64,000 bases of DNA from positions 1,426,001 through 1,490,000 of the forward strand of contig NZ_BSDP01000001.1 in NCBI RefSeq assembly GCF_027925245.1. The letters are read 5' to 3'. A program made the translations under genes and the position numbers. The stretch comes from Agromyces rhizosphaerae. Its GTDB lineage: Bacteria > Actinomycetota > Actinomycetes > Actinomycetales > Microbacteriaceae. Below, piece after piece: positions 16,931 to 24,923 of the stretch. The notes below the pieces were generated by a model. That model was not told where the DNA came from and did not search any database. It saw only the letters and a list, made by a program, of their open reading frames with translations. Position 1 is the first letter of the stretch. Every line of letters starts with the position of its first letter.

Positions 16931-16988
16931 GACGCGCGCGCCGTCGGTCGCGGAGCCGCAGCCATACACTCGACACCGGGAGGTGGGC

Positions 16989-18002
16989 ATGGCCGATCAT
17001 GCGCCCGCGAACGGGAGGCGACCGACGATCAAGGACGTCGCCGAGGCCGCAGGAGTCTCGTCGGGCACGGTGTCCCGCGTGCTCAACGGCCGCAACTGGG
17101 TGTCGCCCGAGTCCAAGGCCGCGGTCGAGGAGGCCATCGCCCGCGTCGGGTTCCGGCCCAACGCGCACGCCCGCACGCTCGCGACGGGTCGGACCAACTC
17201 CATCGCGTTCCTGCTCACCGAGCCGCAGCAGATGCTCTTCGAGGACCCGAACTTCGCCCGCCTGCTGCGCGGGGCGACCGCCGCGGCGGGCGAGCGCGAC
17301 GTCGCCGTCGTGCTCATGGTGGCCGACACCCCGGAGGAGCGGCGCCGTGCCCGCGAATTCCTGGGCGACCGGCACGTCGACGGCGTGCTGCTGATCAGCG
17401 CCGACCCCGACGATCCGCTCATCGACGAGATCGGGCTCGCCCATCTGCCGACCGTGATCTGCGGGCCGGAGGTGACGCGGCACGAGAACACCGGGTACGT
17501 CAGCGCCGACGACCGCTCGGGGGCCCGCGCCGCGACCGAGCGGCTCCGAGCACTCGGTCGCAGCCGGATCGCCTGCATCACGGGGCCGGAGCGCGTGACC
17601 GAACCTCGGCTGGCGGGGTTCCGCGACGCGCTCGGCGCCGACTACGACGGCACGCTCGTGCGCCACGGCGACTGGACACCCGAGTCGGGGCGACGTGCGA
17701 TGGAGGAGCTGCTCGACGCGCGTCCGGACCTCGATGCGGTCTTCGTCCACTCCGACCAGATGGCATCGGGCGCGCTCGACGCGCTGTCGGCGTCGGGGCG
17801 ACGGGTGCCTGAGGACGTGGCGGTCGCCGGCTTCGACGACTCCCCGGTCGCGGCGCGCCTGGACCCGCCGCTCACGACCATGCGTCAGCCGTTCGAGGAG
17901 ATCAGCGCCGAGATGGTGCGCCTGCTGCTCGAGATGATCGGCGGCGCGGGGCCGCGCACGGTGCTCCTCCCGACGGAACTCGTCGAGCGCGCGAGCGCCT
18001 GA
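16989..18002 (+). CDS. LacI family transcriptional regulator (paralogue 1)
   Basis: A 337-residue repressor: N-terminal LacI helix-turn-helix and hinge (PTIKDVAEAAGVSSGTVSRV, about residues 11–30) and a periplasmic-binding-protein-like effector domain ending in FDDSPVAARLDPPLTTMRQP, the usual LacI C-terminal signature. ATG 16989 is preceded by GGGAGG. It is divergent from GH106 and convergent with GH35 and is clearly paralogous to the LacI at 20512 (shared RxLATGRxxxxxFLLTEPQ and LDxPLTTMRQPF blocks). Likely controls one or more of the rhamnogalacturonan genes. Effector unknown. Confidence 0.92.
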   Translation: MADHAPANGRRPTIKDVAEAAGVSSGTVSRVLNGRNWVSPESKAAVEEAIARVGFRPNAHARTLATGRTNSIAFLLTEPQQMLFEDPNFARLLRGATAAAGERDVAVVLMVADTPEERRRAREFLGDRHVDGVLLISADPDDPLIDEIGLAHLPTVICGPEVTRHENTGYVSADDRSGARAATERLRALGRSRIACITGPERVTEPRLAGFRDALGADYDGTLVRHGDWTPESGRRAMEELLDARPDLDAVFVHSDQMASGALDALSASGRRVPEDVAVAGFDDSPVAARLDPPLTTMRQPFEEISAEMVRLLLEMIGGAGPRTVLLPTELVERASA

Positions 18003-18012
18003 CCGGGTCGGC

Positions 18013-20349
18013 TCAGCCGGGCTGATCGCCCTCGCGCCAGTGCGCGCGCACGATCAGGCGCACGCCGTCGAGCGACGCAAGGTCGCCACCGGCGAGGTCC
18101 CTGCGCACCTGTGCGGCTTCCGGCACGTGCACGCGGGAGTCCGCGGCGAGCGGCAGGACGCGCAGCACGACGTCGTCGCCCGGGCCGATGCCGGCGTCGC
18201 GGCAGTTGATGCGCCAGACCGACCCGTCCCAGAACCGGTCGGCCACGACGACCCCGCGGACGCGGACGTCGCCGACGTCGCCCGCCCACGCGATCTCGAG
18301 GCACGCATCGGCGTCGGCGGCGGCCTCGGGCACCATGATCCGGTACTCGGCGGCGAACTCGTCCATGACCTCGTCGCCGGGGGCCGACGGCCGGCCGTCG
18401 CGCGAGCCGTAGTCGGCGGGTCGACCCGGCTTCGGTGCACGCAGCGGCACGACCTCGAGGTCACCCGACCACGGTCGGCCCTCGACGTGGCGCATCGGCA
18501 GCGGCGCGAACGCCCGGAGCGCGGGGTCGTACGCGACAGTGTCGGGGTGCTCCCCGGCGACCCGCGCGTCGATGCGCCCGCCGGCCGCCCAGGTCAACTC
18601 GTCGTCGCCGAGCAGCAGGCGACGAGCCGTGCCCGCGCCGTCGACCGGCACCCAGGCACGCAGGGCGTCCTCGGCGGGGAGCACCAGCAGGTCGAACTCC
18701 CCGGTCGGGCCGGTGACCCGGACCGGGGTGCGCGACGGGGCGATGGGCGAGACGGCGGAAGCGCCGGCGTCGGACCCGCCGACGCCGTCCAGCATCGAAC
18801 CCGCCTCGACGGCGACCTCGACCGGCACGCCGTGCTCGGCGACGGCCACGAGCGTCGCCACCCCGCCGTCGAGCAGCGTCAGCGCCGACGCGGTGAGCCA
18901 CTCGATCCGCACGCCGCCGACCGTCAGGCGCACCGGCCAGCGCGCGAGCGTCCCCGCGGGGATGTCCACCGGGGCCGACGGCAGCGACAGCTCGCCATCC
19001 GCGAACCCGAGCCGGAACGACGCCGACTCATGGATCGGCAGCGGCACGTGCGGCTGGTGCCACGCGATGAAGACGAACCCGCCCTCGGCGTCGCCCCGGT
19101 ACGCCCACCGCAGCGACTCGGTGTCGTGGACGCCGGACGGACGCAGGTCGGGCAGGTGCGACGGCTTCCCACCGAGCATCGGGCCGAACGCCGCGAGGAA
19201 TGCGTTCTGCGCGCGGAGCTCCGCGTGCCCGCCGCCGAGGCGCCCGGACTCGCCGACCGGGGCGTGGAAGTCGTAGCCGAGCTGGGGCATGTCGTTCGGG
19301 TATCCGGTCGCGTGCGACTCCTGGAGGCCGCGGCGCGGGTTCGTGCCTCCGGCGTACATGAAGTAGCCCTGCCAGGCAGAGCCGTTGCCGATCTTGCAGT
19401 GGCCGACCGCGGTCACGTCGCGTCCGGTCGGCAGCGGGCGCCGGTGGTACGCGGTCGCCATCCCGCCGCCGAGCTCGCATGTGGCGGGCGGGAACCACTC
19501 CGACAGCGGCACCCGGTCCGGACCCGCCTCGCCCTCGCGCACGTCCGCGCCGATGCCCGGGTCGTCCCAGACATCCGAGAAGAAGAAGTGATCGCGGAAG
19601 GTCTCGTCCCAGGGGGCCTCCGGATCCACCCAGAAGCCGTCCGCGTAGCCGCCGTAGAGCGGGAAGACCTCCTCCGGCGGCAGCTCGGCCCCGCCCCACG
19701 CGGTCGCGGTCCACAGCGGAGCCGTCATGCCGAGCTCGCGTGCGAGCCGCTTCAGGGTGACGAGGTGCCCGGGCTGGTCGTAGAGCTCGTTCTCGAGCTG
19801 GATGCCGAGCACGGTGCCGGGCTCGCAGCGCCCGCCGAGGGCGGCGGCGAGCTGCTCCCACCAGGCGCGCACCAGCGCGAGGTAGGCGGGGTCGTCGGTG
19901 CGGTGGGCGACGGGGGCGTGCTGCACCCAGTCGGGGAAGCCGCCGTTGCGGATCTCGCCGTGCACCCATGGGCCGATGCGCAGCACGACGTCGAGGCCCT
20001 GCGCCCGCGCGAGATCGACGAAGGCGCCCAGGTCGAGGTCGCCCTCGAACGACGCCGATTCGCCGTCAGGAGCGTGGTGGATCCACGGCACGTAGGTCGA
20101 GACGACGTCGATGCCGCCGGCCACCATCTGGCGGAGTCGTTCCTCCCAGCGCCCGCGAGACACCCGGGAGTAGTGCAGCTCCCCGGAGACCGGGATCCAC
20201 GGCACGCCGTTCCGCGTGATTCCGCGGCTCGTGAGCTCGAGACCCGGGCGCGCGTCCTCGAGGTTCGCCATCCGCGGACGACGCACCGCACCCTGCGCGG
20301 CGGTCGGCCTCAGCGTGAGGGCGGAGAGGGCGGTTCCGGATTCGGTCAT
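18013..20349 (-). CDS. GH35-like beta-galactosidase
   Basis: A 778-residue TIM-barrel glycosidase. The start of the domain, WIPVSGELHYSRVSRGRWEE followed by YVPWIHH (about residues 51–92), and WVHGEIRNGGFPDWV are typical of GH35. The likely acid/base glutamate is in IQLENELY (N187-E188) and the nucleophile in CELGGGM (E292). Beta-sandwich domains follow the barrel. There is no signal peptide. It probably removes galactose from galactan side chains of rhamnogalacturonan. The start ATG 20349 is the least certain element: the AAGGAAG site is about 14 bases away. A LacI-type operator GGAAAACGCATTCC lies just upstream at 20386–20399. It is convergent with LacI 1 and divergent from LacI 2. Confidence 0.8.
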   Translation of the reverse strand: MTESGTALSALTLRPTAAQGAVRRPRMANLEDARPGLELTSRGITRNGVPWIPVSGELHYSRVSRGRWEERLRQMVAGGIDVVSTYVPWIHHAPDGESASFEGDLDLGAFVDLARAQGLDVVLRIGPWVHGEIRNGGFPDWVQHAPVAHRTDDPAYLALVRAWWEQLAAALGGRCEPGTVLGIQLENELYDQPGHLVTLKRLARELGMTAPLWTATAWGGAELPPEEVFPLYGGYADGFWVDPEAPWDETFRDHFFFSDVWDDPGIGADVREGEAGPDRVPLSEWFPPATCELGGGMATAYHRRPLPTGRDVTAVGHCKIGNGSAWQGYFMYAGGTNPRRGLQESHATGYPNDMPQLGYDFHAPVGESGRLGGGHAELRAQNAFLAAFGPMLGGKPSHLPDLRPSGVHDTESLRWAYRGDAEGGFVFIAWHQPHVPLPIHESASFRLGFADGELSLPSAPVDIPAGTLARWPVRLTVGGVRIEWLTASALTLLDGGVATLVAVAEHGVPVEVAVEAGSMLDGVGGSDAGASAVSPIAPSRTPVRVTGPTGEFDLLVLPAEDALRAWVPVDGAGTARRLLLGDDELTWAAGGRIDARVAGEHPDTVAYDPALRAFAPLPMRHVEGRPWSGDLEVVPLRAPKPGRPADYGSRDGRPSAPGDEVMDEFAAEYRIMVPEAAADADACLEIAWAGDVGDVRVRGVVVADRFWDGSVWRINCRDAGIGPGDDVVLRVLPLAADSRVHVPEAAQVRRDLAGGDLASLDGVRLIVRAHWREGDQPG

Positions 20350-20385
20350 GGCGGCTCGGTCACTTCCTTGTCGATGGCTCCATGG

Positions 20386-20399
20386 GGAAAACGCATTCC
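20386..20399. promoter_or_regulatory. LacI-type operator GGAAAACGCATTCC before GH35
   Basis: A 14-bp imperfect palindrome (GGAA…TTCC, central CG) lies 37 bases before the GH35 start. Its left half GGAAAACG is identical to that of the operator at 27581–27600 in front of the lyase gene, suggesting the same LacI regulator. Confidence 0.55.
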
Positions 20400-20414
20400 A
20401 AATCTGTCGCAGAG

Positions 20415-20477
20415 AGTTGACACGTTCCACCCGTCTGGTTACTGTAACCGATTACAGGCGGAACTAAAACCGGTTAC
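20415..20477 (+). promoter_or_regulatory. LacI-2/ABC operon promoter with two operators
   Basis: TTGACA (20415–20420), a 17-bp spacer and TACTGT (20438–20443) form a strong promoter. CTGTAACCGATTACAG (20440–20455), a near-perfect 16-bp palindrome with central CG, overlaps the -10. A second, degenerate copy CTAAAACCGGTTACAG (20462–20477) lies 22 bp further on (centre to centre). This is the layout of an autoregulated LacI operon. Confidence 0.75.
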
Positions 20478-20511
20478 AGCCTGACAGACCCAGCGTCGGG
20501 AGGAGGCGAAG

Positions 20512-21591
20512 ATGCACGACGGCAGCGAGATCCGGGAGACCGGGTCCACTCCCCCCGCGCCGGTCGCCGCCCCCGCCGACCGGGCCCCGACGATCCACGA
20601 CGTCGCCCACGCCGCGGGCGTGTCCTCGGGCACGGTGTCCCGCTACCTCAACGGCCACAAGTGGGTGGGCGGCGCGAGCGCCGACGCGATCCGCGCGGCG
20701 ATCGAGCAGACCGGCTACCGCCGCAACCGCTTCGCCCGCTCGCTCGCGACGGGCCGCAGCTCCACCGTCGTCTTCCTGCTCACCGAGCCCCAGGACCGCC
20801 TGTTCGGCGACCCGAACTACCCGATCCTGCTGCGCGAGATCACGACGGCCCTCGCCGACCGCGGCATGACCCTCGTGCTGATGACCGCGAGCGAGGACGA
20901 CGAGCGGCGTCGCGTGATGGACTTCGTCCGCGGCGGTCACATCAACGGCGTGCTCCTCGTCTCGTCGCACCTCGACGACCCGATGACGGAACAGCTCGCG
21001 GCCGCGGGCGTGCCCACGGTCAGCTGCGGGCGACCGATCGGCTGGGAGTCCACGATCGCGAGCGTCTCGGCCGACGACCGGTCCGGCGCACGGGTGGCCA
21101 CCGAGCACCTCATCGGCCTCGGCCGTCGTCGCATCGGCGTCATCACCGGCCCCCTCGACATCGGCGGCGCGATCGACCGGCTCGACGGCTACCGCGACGC
21201 GCTCGAGGCCGCAGGCCTCCCGTTCGACCCGGCCCTGGTGGCCACCGGCGACTGGCTCAACGTGAGCGGGCGCGAGGCGATGACCCGCCTGCTCGCCACA
21301 GCGCCCGAGGTCGACGCCGTCTTCGCGTCGAACGACCTCATGGCCTCGGGCGCGATGACCGCGCTCCGCATCGCCGGGCGCGTCGTGCCCGACGAGGTCG
21401 CCGTGGTCGGCTTCGACGACTCCGGCCTCGCGGCCACCACAGACCCGCCGCTCACCACCATGCGGCAGCCGTTCGCCGAGATCAGCCGCGAGATGGTGCG
21501 GCTGCTCGCCGAGCGGGTCCCGGGCGAGGCACCAGCGGTGTCGCTGCCCGCCCACCTGATCGTCCGCGACTCCACAGCGGCGCACCGGTAA
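20512..21591 (+). CDS. LacI family transcriptional regulator (paralogue 2)
   Basis: A 359-residue LacI-type repressor with an extra Pro/Ala-rich N-terminal tail of about 20 residues before the helix-turn-helix (PTIHDVAHAAGVSSGTVSRY). The effector domain ends FDDSGLAATTDPPLTTMRQP. GGAGGAGG precedes the ATG at 20512. It is the first gene of an operon with the ABC importer (41-base gap to the binding-protein gene), and its own promoter carries two palindromes, so it should repress itself and the transporter until an oligosaccharide binds. It differs from paralogue 1 mainly in the hinge and operator contacts. Confidence 0.93.
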   Translation: MHDGSEIRETGSTPPAPVAAPADRAPTIHDVAHAAGVSSGTVSRYLNGHKWVGGASADAIRAAIEQTGYRRNRFARSLATGRSSTVVFLLTEPQDRLFGDPNYPILLREITTALADRGMTLVLMTASEDDERRRVMDFVRGGHINGVLLVSSHLDDPMTEQLAAAGVPTVSCGRPIGWESTIASVSADDRSGARVATEHLIGLGRRRIGVITGPLDIGGAIDRLDGYRDALEAAGLPFDPALVATGDWLNVSGREAMTRLLATAPEVDAVFASNDLMASGAMTALRIAGRVVPDEVAVVGFDDSGLAATTDPPLTTMRQPFAEISREMVRLLAERVPGEAPAVSLPAHLIVRDSTAAHR

Positions 21592-21632
21592 CACCCACAC
21601 CACATAACCTGCACACAAGGAAGGGGACAGGG

Positions 21633-22955
21633 ATGTCCAACACCAGCAAGCGGAGCCGCCGGCTCCTGATCGGCACGGGCGTCGCGCTCACCGGCGCGAT
21701 GTTCGCGCTCGCGGGCTGCAGCGCCTCCGGCGGCGGCTCGAGCGACGGGCCCACCGAGGTGACCGTCATGTACAAGAGCAGCGAGTTCACCGAGGACATG
21801 ATCGCGGAGTTCGAGGCGGAGAACCCCGACATCACGATCGAGTTCATCGAGTACGACCAGACCCGCCTCAACGCGATGGTGACCGCGGGAGACGCGCCGG
21901 ACCTCGTCCGCGCCGGCCCCTCGGCCAACCTCTTCGCGAAGGGGCTCGCCACCAACCTCGACGACTACCTCGCCTCGAGCGAGGTCCTGTCGGCCGACTC
22001 GCTGCTCCCCGCGAACGATGCGTGGCGCTGGGACGGCAGCACCCGAGGCGAGGGCAGCTACTACGGCATCATCAAGGACTGGAGCCCCGACGCCACCATC
22101 TGGCAGAACGAGGCACTCCTCGAGGAAGCCGGCGTCGAGCCGCTCAGCACCACGGAGGCGACGAGCTGGGACGACCTGCTCGACAAGGCGATCGAGCTGA
22201 AGGACGCCGGCGTCGAGTACCCCCTCGGTCTCGAGTGGCAGTGGGGCATCACCAACCTGTTCCACACGATGATCCAGCAGCAGGGCGGCACCTACTACAA
22301 CGACGACCTCAGCGAGGCCGACCTCACCACGGCCGAGGCCGTGCGCGCGCTCGAGTGGCTCGTCGACTACGGCACCGCGGAGGTCGGCCCGACCTCGCTC
22401 AACCCGCTGCCCGACGGCCAGGACGCACCGACCTTCATCGCCGGCAACATGGCGATGACGATGGACGGCTACTGGTTCGGCGGCAACCTGCAGGACGAGG
22501 CCGCCGCGACCGTCGCGGAGACCGCGACCATGGCGCCCGCGCCCACCTTCGGCGAGCGCATCAGCCCGGTGTTCGGCGGGGTCGGGGCGTACATCCCCGA
22601 GTCTGCCGACGACAAGGACGCGGCCTGGAAGGTCATGGAGTACTTCATGGCCGGACCGCCCGCCGAGGCCCGCGCCTCGACCGGCTGGGGCCTGCCGATC
22701 CAGGAGTCGCTCTTCGAGTTCCTCCCGAGCGAGGCCGCATACCAGCAGCAGGCGATCGAGGCCGCGACCATCGAGTCCGAGTTCGTCAAGCCGCTGCCGG
22801 ACTCGCCCTACGTGACCCTGGCCCAGTGGGACCAGATCGTCGACGTCGAGGTCACCTCGGCGATCAAGGGCGAGCAGTCGGCCGCCGAGGCCGGCCAGGC
22901 GATCACCGACCAGATCAACGTCCTGCTCGCGCAGGGCAAGGACCAGCTCGGCTGA
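21633..22955 (+). CDS. Sugar ABC transporter substrate-binding lipoprotein
   Basis: A 440-residue extracellular solute-binding protein (family 1, MalE/CUT1 type). The signal peptide ends in the lipobox FALAGCS, with lipidated Cys29. A Gly/Ser linker follows, then EVTVMYKSSEFTEDMIAEFE and a typical SBP_1 core. The conserved MTMDGYWF segment and the FGGVGAYIPESADDKDAAWK region are usual for this family. Start ATG 21633 after AAGGAAGGGGAC. Its stop overlaps the next ATG by one base. In the rhamnogalacturonan locus it probably binds unsaturated rhamnogalacturonan or galactosyl oligosaccharides. No ATPase gene is nearby, so a shared MsmX-like ATPase is expected. Confidence 0.92.
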   Translation: MSNTSKRSRRLLIGTGVALTGAMFALAGCSASGGGSSDGPTEVTVMYKSSEFTEDMIAEFEAENPDITIEFIEYDQTRLNAMVTAGDAPDLVRAGPSANLFAKGLATNLDDYLASSEVLSADSLLPANDAWRWDGSTRGEGSYYGIIKDWSPDATIWQNEALLEEAGVEPLSTTEATSWDDLLDKAIELKDAGVEYPLGLEWQWGITNLFHTMIQQQGGTYYNDDLSEADLTTAEAVRALEWLVDYGTAEVGPTSLNPLPDGQDAPTFIAGNMAMTMDGYWFGGNLQDEAAATVAETATMAPAPTFGERISPVFGGVGAYIPESADDKDAAWKVMEYFMAGPPAEARASTGWGLPIQESLFEFLPSEAAYQQQAIEAATIESEFVKPLPDSPYVTLAQWDQIVDVEVTSAIKGEQSAAEAGQAITDQINVLLAQGKDQLG

Positions 22956-23923
22956 TGTCCAGCACCACGCTGGCTCCGGTCGCGGCCGCGGGCGACACCC
23001 GCGGCCGCGGCTGGCGCCGTTATCGCTCCAGGACGTTCTACCTGTTCGCGTCGCCGTGGATCATCGGCTTCGTGCTGCTGACGCTCGCGCCGATCACGTA
23101 CGCGTTCGTCGTCAGCCTCACGAACTTCGACGGCGTCTCGCCGATCTGGCGCTTCATCGGGTTCCGCAACTACGTCGAGATCATCACCTCCGACCCCGGC
23201 GCGTGGGCGAGCCTCATCCGCACCATCGTCTTCACCATCATCGTGGTGCCCCTGAGCGTCGCCGGCGGTCTCGCCCTCGCGCTCCTGGTGAACCGCCGCA
23301 TCCGTGCACGCGGCGTCGTGCGCGCCATCTTCTTCGTCCCGTCGGTGGTGCCGGTGGTCGCGGTCGCGATCATGTGGCGCCTCATCTTCAACCGCGACGC
23401 GGGACTGCTGAACCTCATCATCGGCTGGTTCGGCGCCGACAAGGTGACCTGGCTCGCCGACCCCTACGCCTTCTACGCGCTGATCATCATGACCCTCTGG
23501 GGCCTGGGCGGCGGCATGATCATCTCGCTCGCGGCCCTCCAGGACGTGCCGGTCGAGCTCGAGGAGGCCGCCCGCATCGACGGCGCCGGCAACTGGCGCG
23601 TGATCCGGCACATCACCATCCCGATGATCTCGCCGGTGCTCTACTTCCAGGTCATCACGGGCATCATCTCCACCCTGCAGATGCTCGTGCAGCCGCTGCT
23701 GCTCGCGGAGACGAGCAGCATCGCCGCCTCGGCGAACGTGCCGCAGAGCTCGACCCTGTTCATGGTCGAGGTCTACAACGAGTTCTTCTACAACCAGCGG
23801 TTCGGCTACGGCTCGGCGATGCTCTGGATCTTCTTCGTCTTCATCCTGCTGCTCACCCTGGGGCTCCAGCGCCTGAGCAAGCGGTTCGTGTTCTACCAGG
23901 TCGCCGCCGGCGGCGACGACTGA
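22955..23923 (+). CDS. Sugar ABC permease, MalF type
   Basis: A 322-residue permease with six predicted helices after a short cytoplasmic N-terminus. The EAA loop that contacts the ATPase reads EEAARIDGAGNWRVIRHITI, followed by PMISPVLYFQ. It belongs to the CUT1 family of oligosaccharide importers. The ATG overlaps the stop of the binding-protein gene by one base (TGATG), so translation is coupled. It pairs with the MalG-type permease 14 bases downstream. Confidence 0.92.
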   Translation: MSSTTLAPVAAAGDTRGRGWRRYRSRTFYLFASPWIIGFVLLTLAPITYAFVVSLTNFDGVSPIWRFIGFRNYVEIITSDPGAWASLIRTIVFTIIVVPLSVAGGLALALLVNRRIRARGVVRAIFFVPSVVPVVAVAIMWRLIFNRDAGLLNLIIGWFGADKVTWLADPYAFYALIIMTLWGLGGGMIISLAALQDVPVELEEAARIDGAGNWRVIRHITIPMISPVLYFQVITGIISTLQMLVQPLLLAETSSIAASANVPQSSTLFMVEVYNEFFYNQRFGYGSAMLWIFFVFILLLTLGLQRLSKRFVFYQVAAGGDD

Positions 23924-23936
23924 ATCGAGGCTGACA

Positions 23937-24854
23937 ATGGCTACCCTCATCGAAGACGTGCGCACCCGCGCCGTGGTCCGTCCGCCGGACGAGGCGCCGC
24001 GCAAGCGACGCCGTCGACTGCAGACCGAGTCGAGCAGGCCCGCCGGTGTCGGCACCTACATCGCCGTCATCATCGCGGTCGGGCTGTTCGGCGTCCCGTT
24101 CGTCTGGATCCTGCTCGCATCGATCGCGAGCCCCACGCAGTTCTCGCAGGGCGCCGAGGGCCTCCTCGACGTCTCGTGGGACTTCTCGAACTACATCGAG
24201 GCCGTGACGCGCATCAACTTCGGCGCGTACACGATGAACTCCATCATCCTGTCGACGATCTCGGCCGTGCTGTCGACCGCGACGAGCGCGCTGGTCGGCT
24301 TCGCGTTCGCCCGCCTGCGCGGCAAGGGGCAGAACTTCCTGTTCCTCATCGTGGTCGCGACCATGATGATCCCGAGCATCGTGCTGCTGATCCCGACCTA
24401 CATCCTGTTCTCGCGCATGGGCCTCGTCGGCACCTACTGGCCGTGGGTGCTCTGGGGCCTCGCCGGGCTGCCGTACCTGATCTTCCTGTTCCGGCAGTTC
24501 TTCACGGCGATCCCGCTCGAGCTCGAGGACGCGGCGATCATCGACGGATGCGGCTGGTGGCGCATCTTCTTCACGATCTTCCTGCCCCTGGCGAAGCCCG
24601 TGATCCTCACCTCGCTGCTGCTGTCGTTCACCTGGACCTGGGGCGACTACCTCGCACCGGCACTGCTGCTGAACTACGACAACACGACGCTCGCCGTCGC
24701 GACCGCGAGCGGGTACCTCGACCCGCGCGGCAACGGCCTGCCGACGATCCAGGCGGCCGGCGCCGTGCTGTACCTGCTGCCCGTCGTGATCATCTTCCTG
24801 TTCGCCCAGAAGCAGTTCATGGGCTCGTCGGTCAGCTCGGGCGTGAAGGGCTGA
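23937..24854 (+). CDS. Sugar ABC permease, MalG type
   Basis: A 305-residue permease, second membrane subunit of the CUT1 importer. It has about six helices and the EAA motif LELEDAAIIDGCGWWRIFF. The N-terminal 40 residues are unusually basic (RKRRRRLQ) and cytoplasmic. ATG 23937 follows a short gap after the MalF-type gene. The operon ends at the hairpin 24869–24905. No ATPase gene follows. Confidence 0.92.
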   Translation: MATLIEDVRTRAVVRPPDEAPRKRRRRLQTESSRPAGVGTYIAVIIAVGLFGVPFVWILLASIASPTQFSQGAEGLLDVSWDFSNYIEAVTRINFGAYTMNSIILSTISAVLSTATSALVGFAFARLRGKGQNFLFLIVVATMMIPSIVLLIPTYILFSRMGLVGTYWPWVLWGLAGLPYLIFLFRQFFTAIPLELEDAAIIDGCGWWRIFFTIFLPLAKPVILTSLLLSFTWTWGDYLAPALLLNYDNTTLAVATASGYLDPRGNGLPTIQAAGAVLYLLPVVIIFLFAQKQFMGSSVSSGVKG

Positions 24855-24868
24855 CACACCGAACGGAT

Positions 24869-24905
24869 GCCCCGCCGGCGGCGCCTCGCGCGACGCCGGC
24901 GGGGC
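24869..24905. terminator. Hairpin ending the ABC operon
   Basis: Perfect 12-bp arms GCCCCGCCGGCG (24869–24880) and their complement (24894–24905) with a 13-base loop, followed by TTCGTCGTT. It lies 14 bases past the MalG-type stop and 18 bases before the convergent lyase stop, so it can serve both. Confidence 0.85.
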
Positions 24906-24923
24906 TTCGTCGTTCCCGCCCGG

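Noticed and set aside
13113..18002. Very long open frame running through GH106 antisense and into LacI
   Set aside because: Its N-terminal two thirds is the complementary strand of GH106 with arginine- and alanine-rich, low-complexity translation; only the part from 16989 is a real LacI gene.
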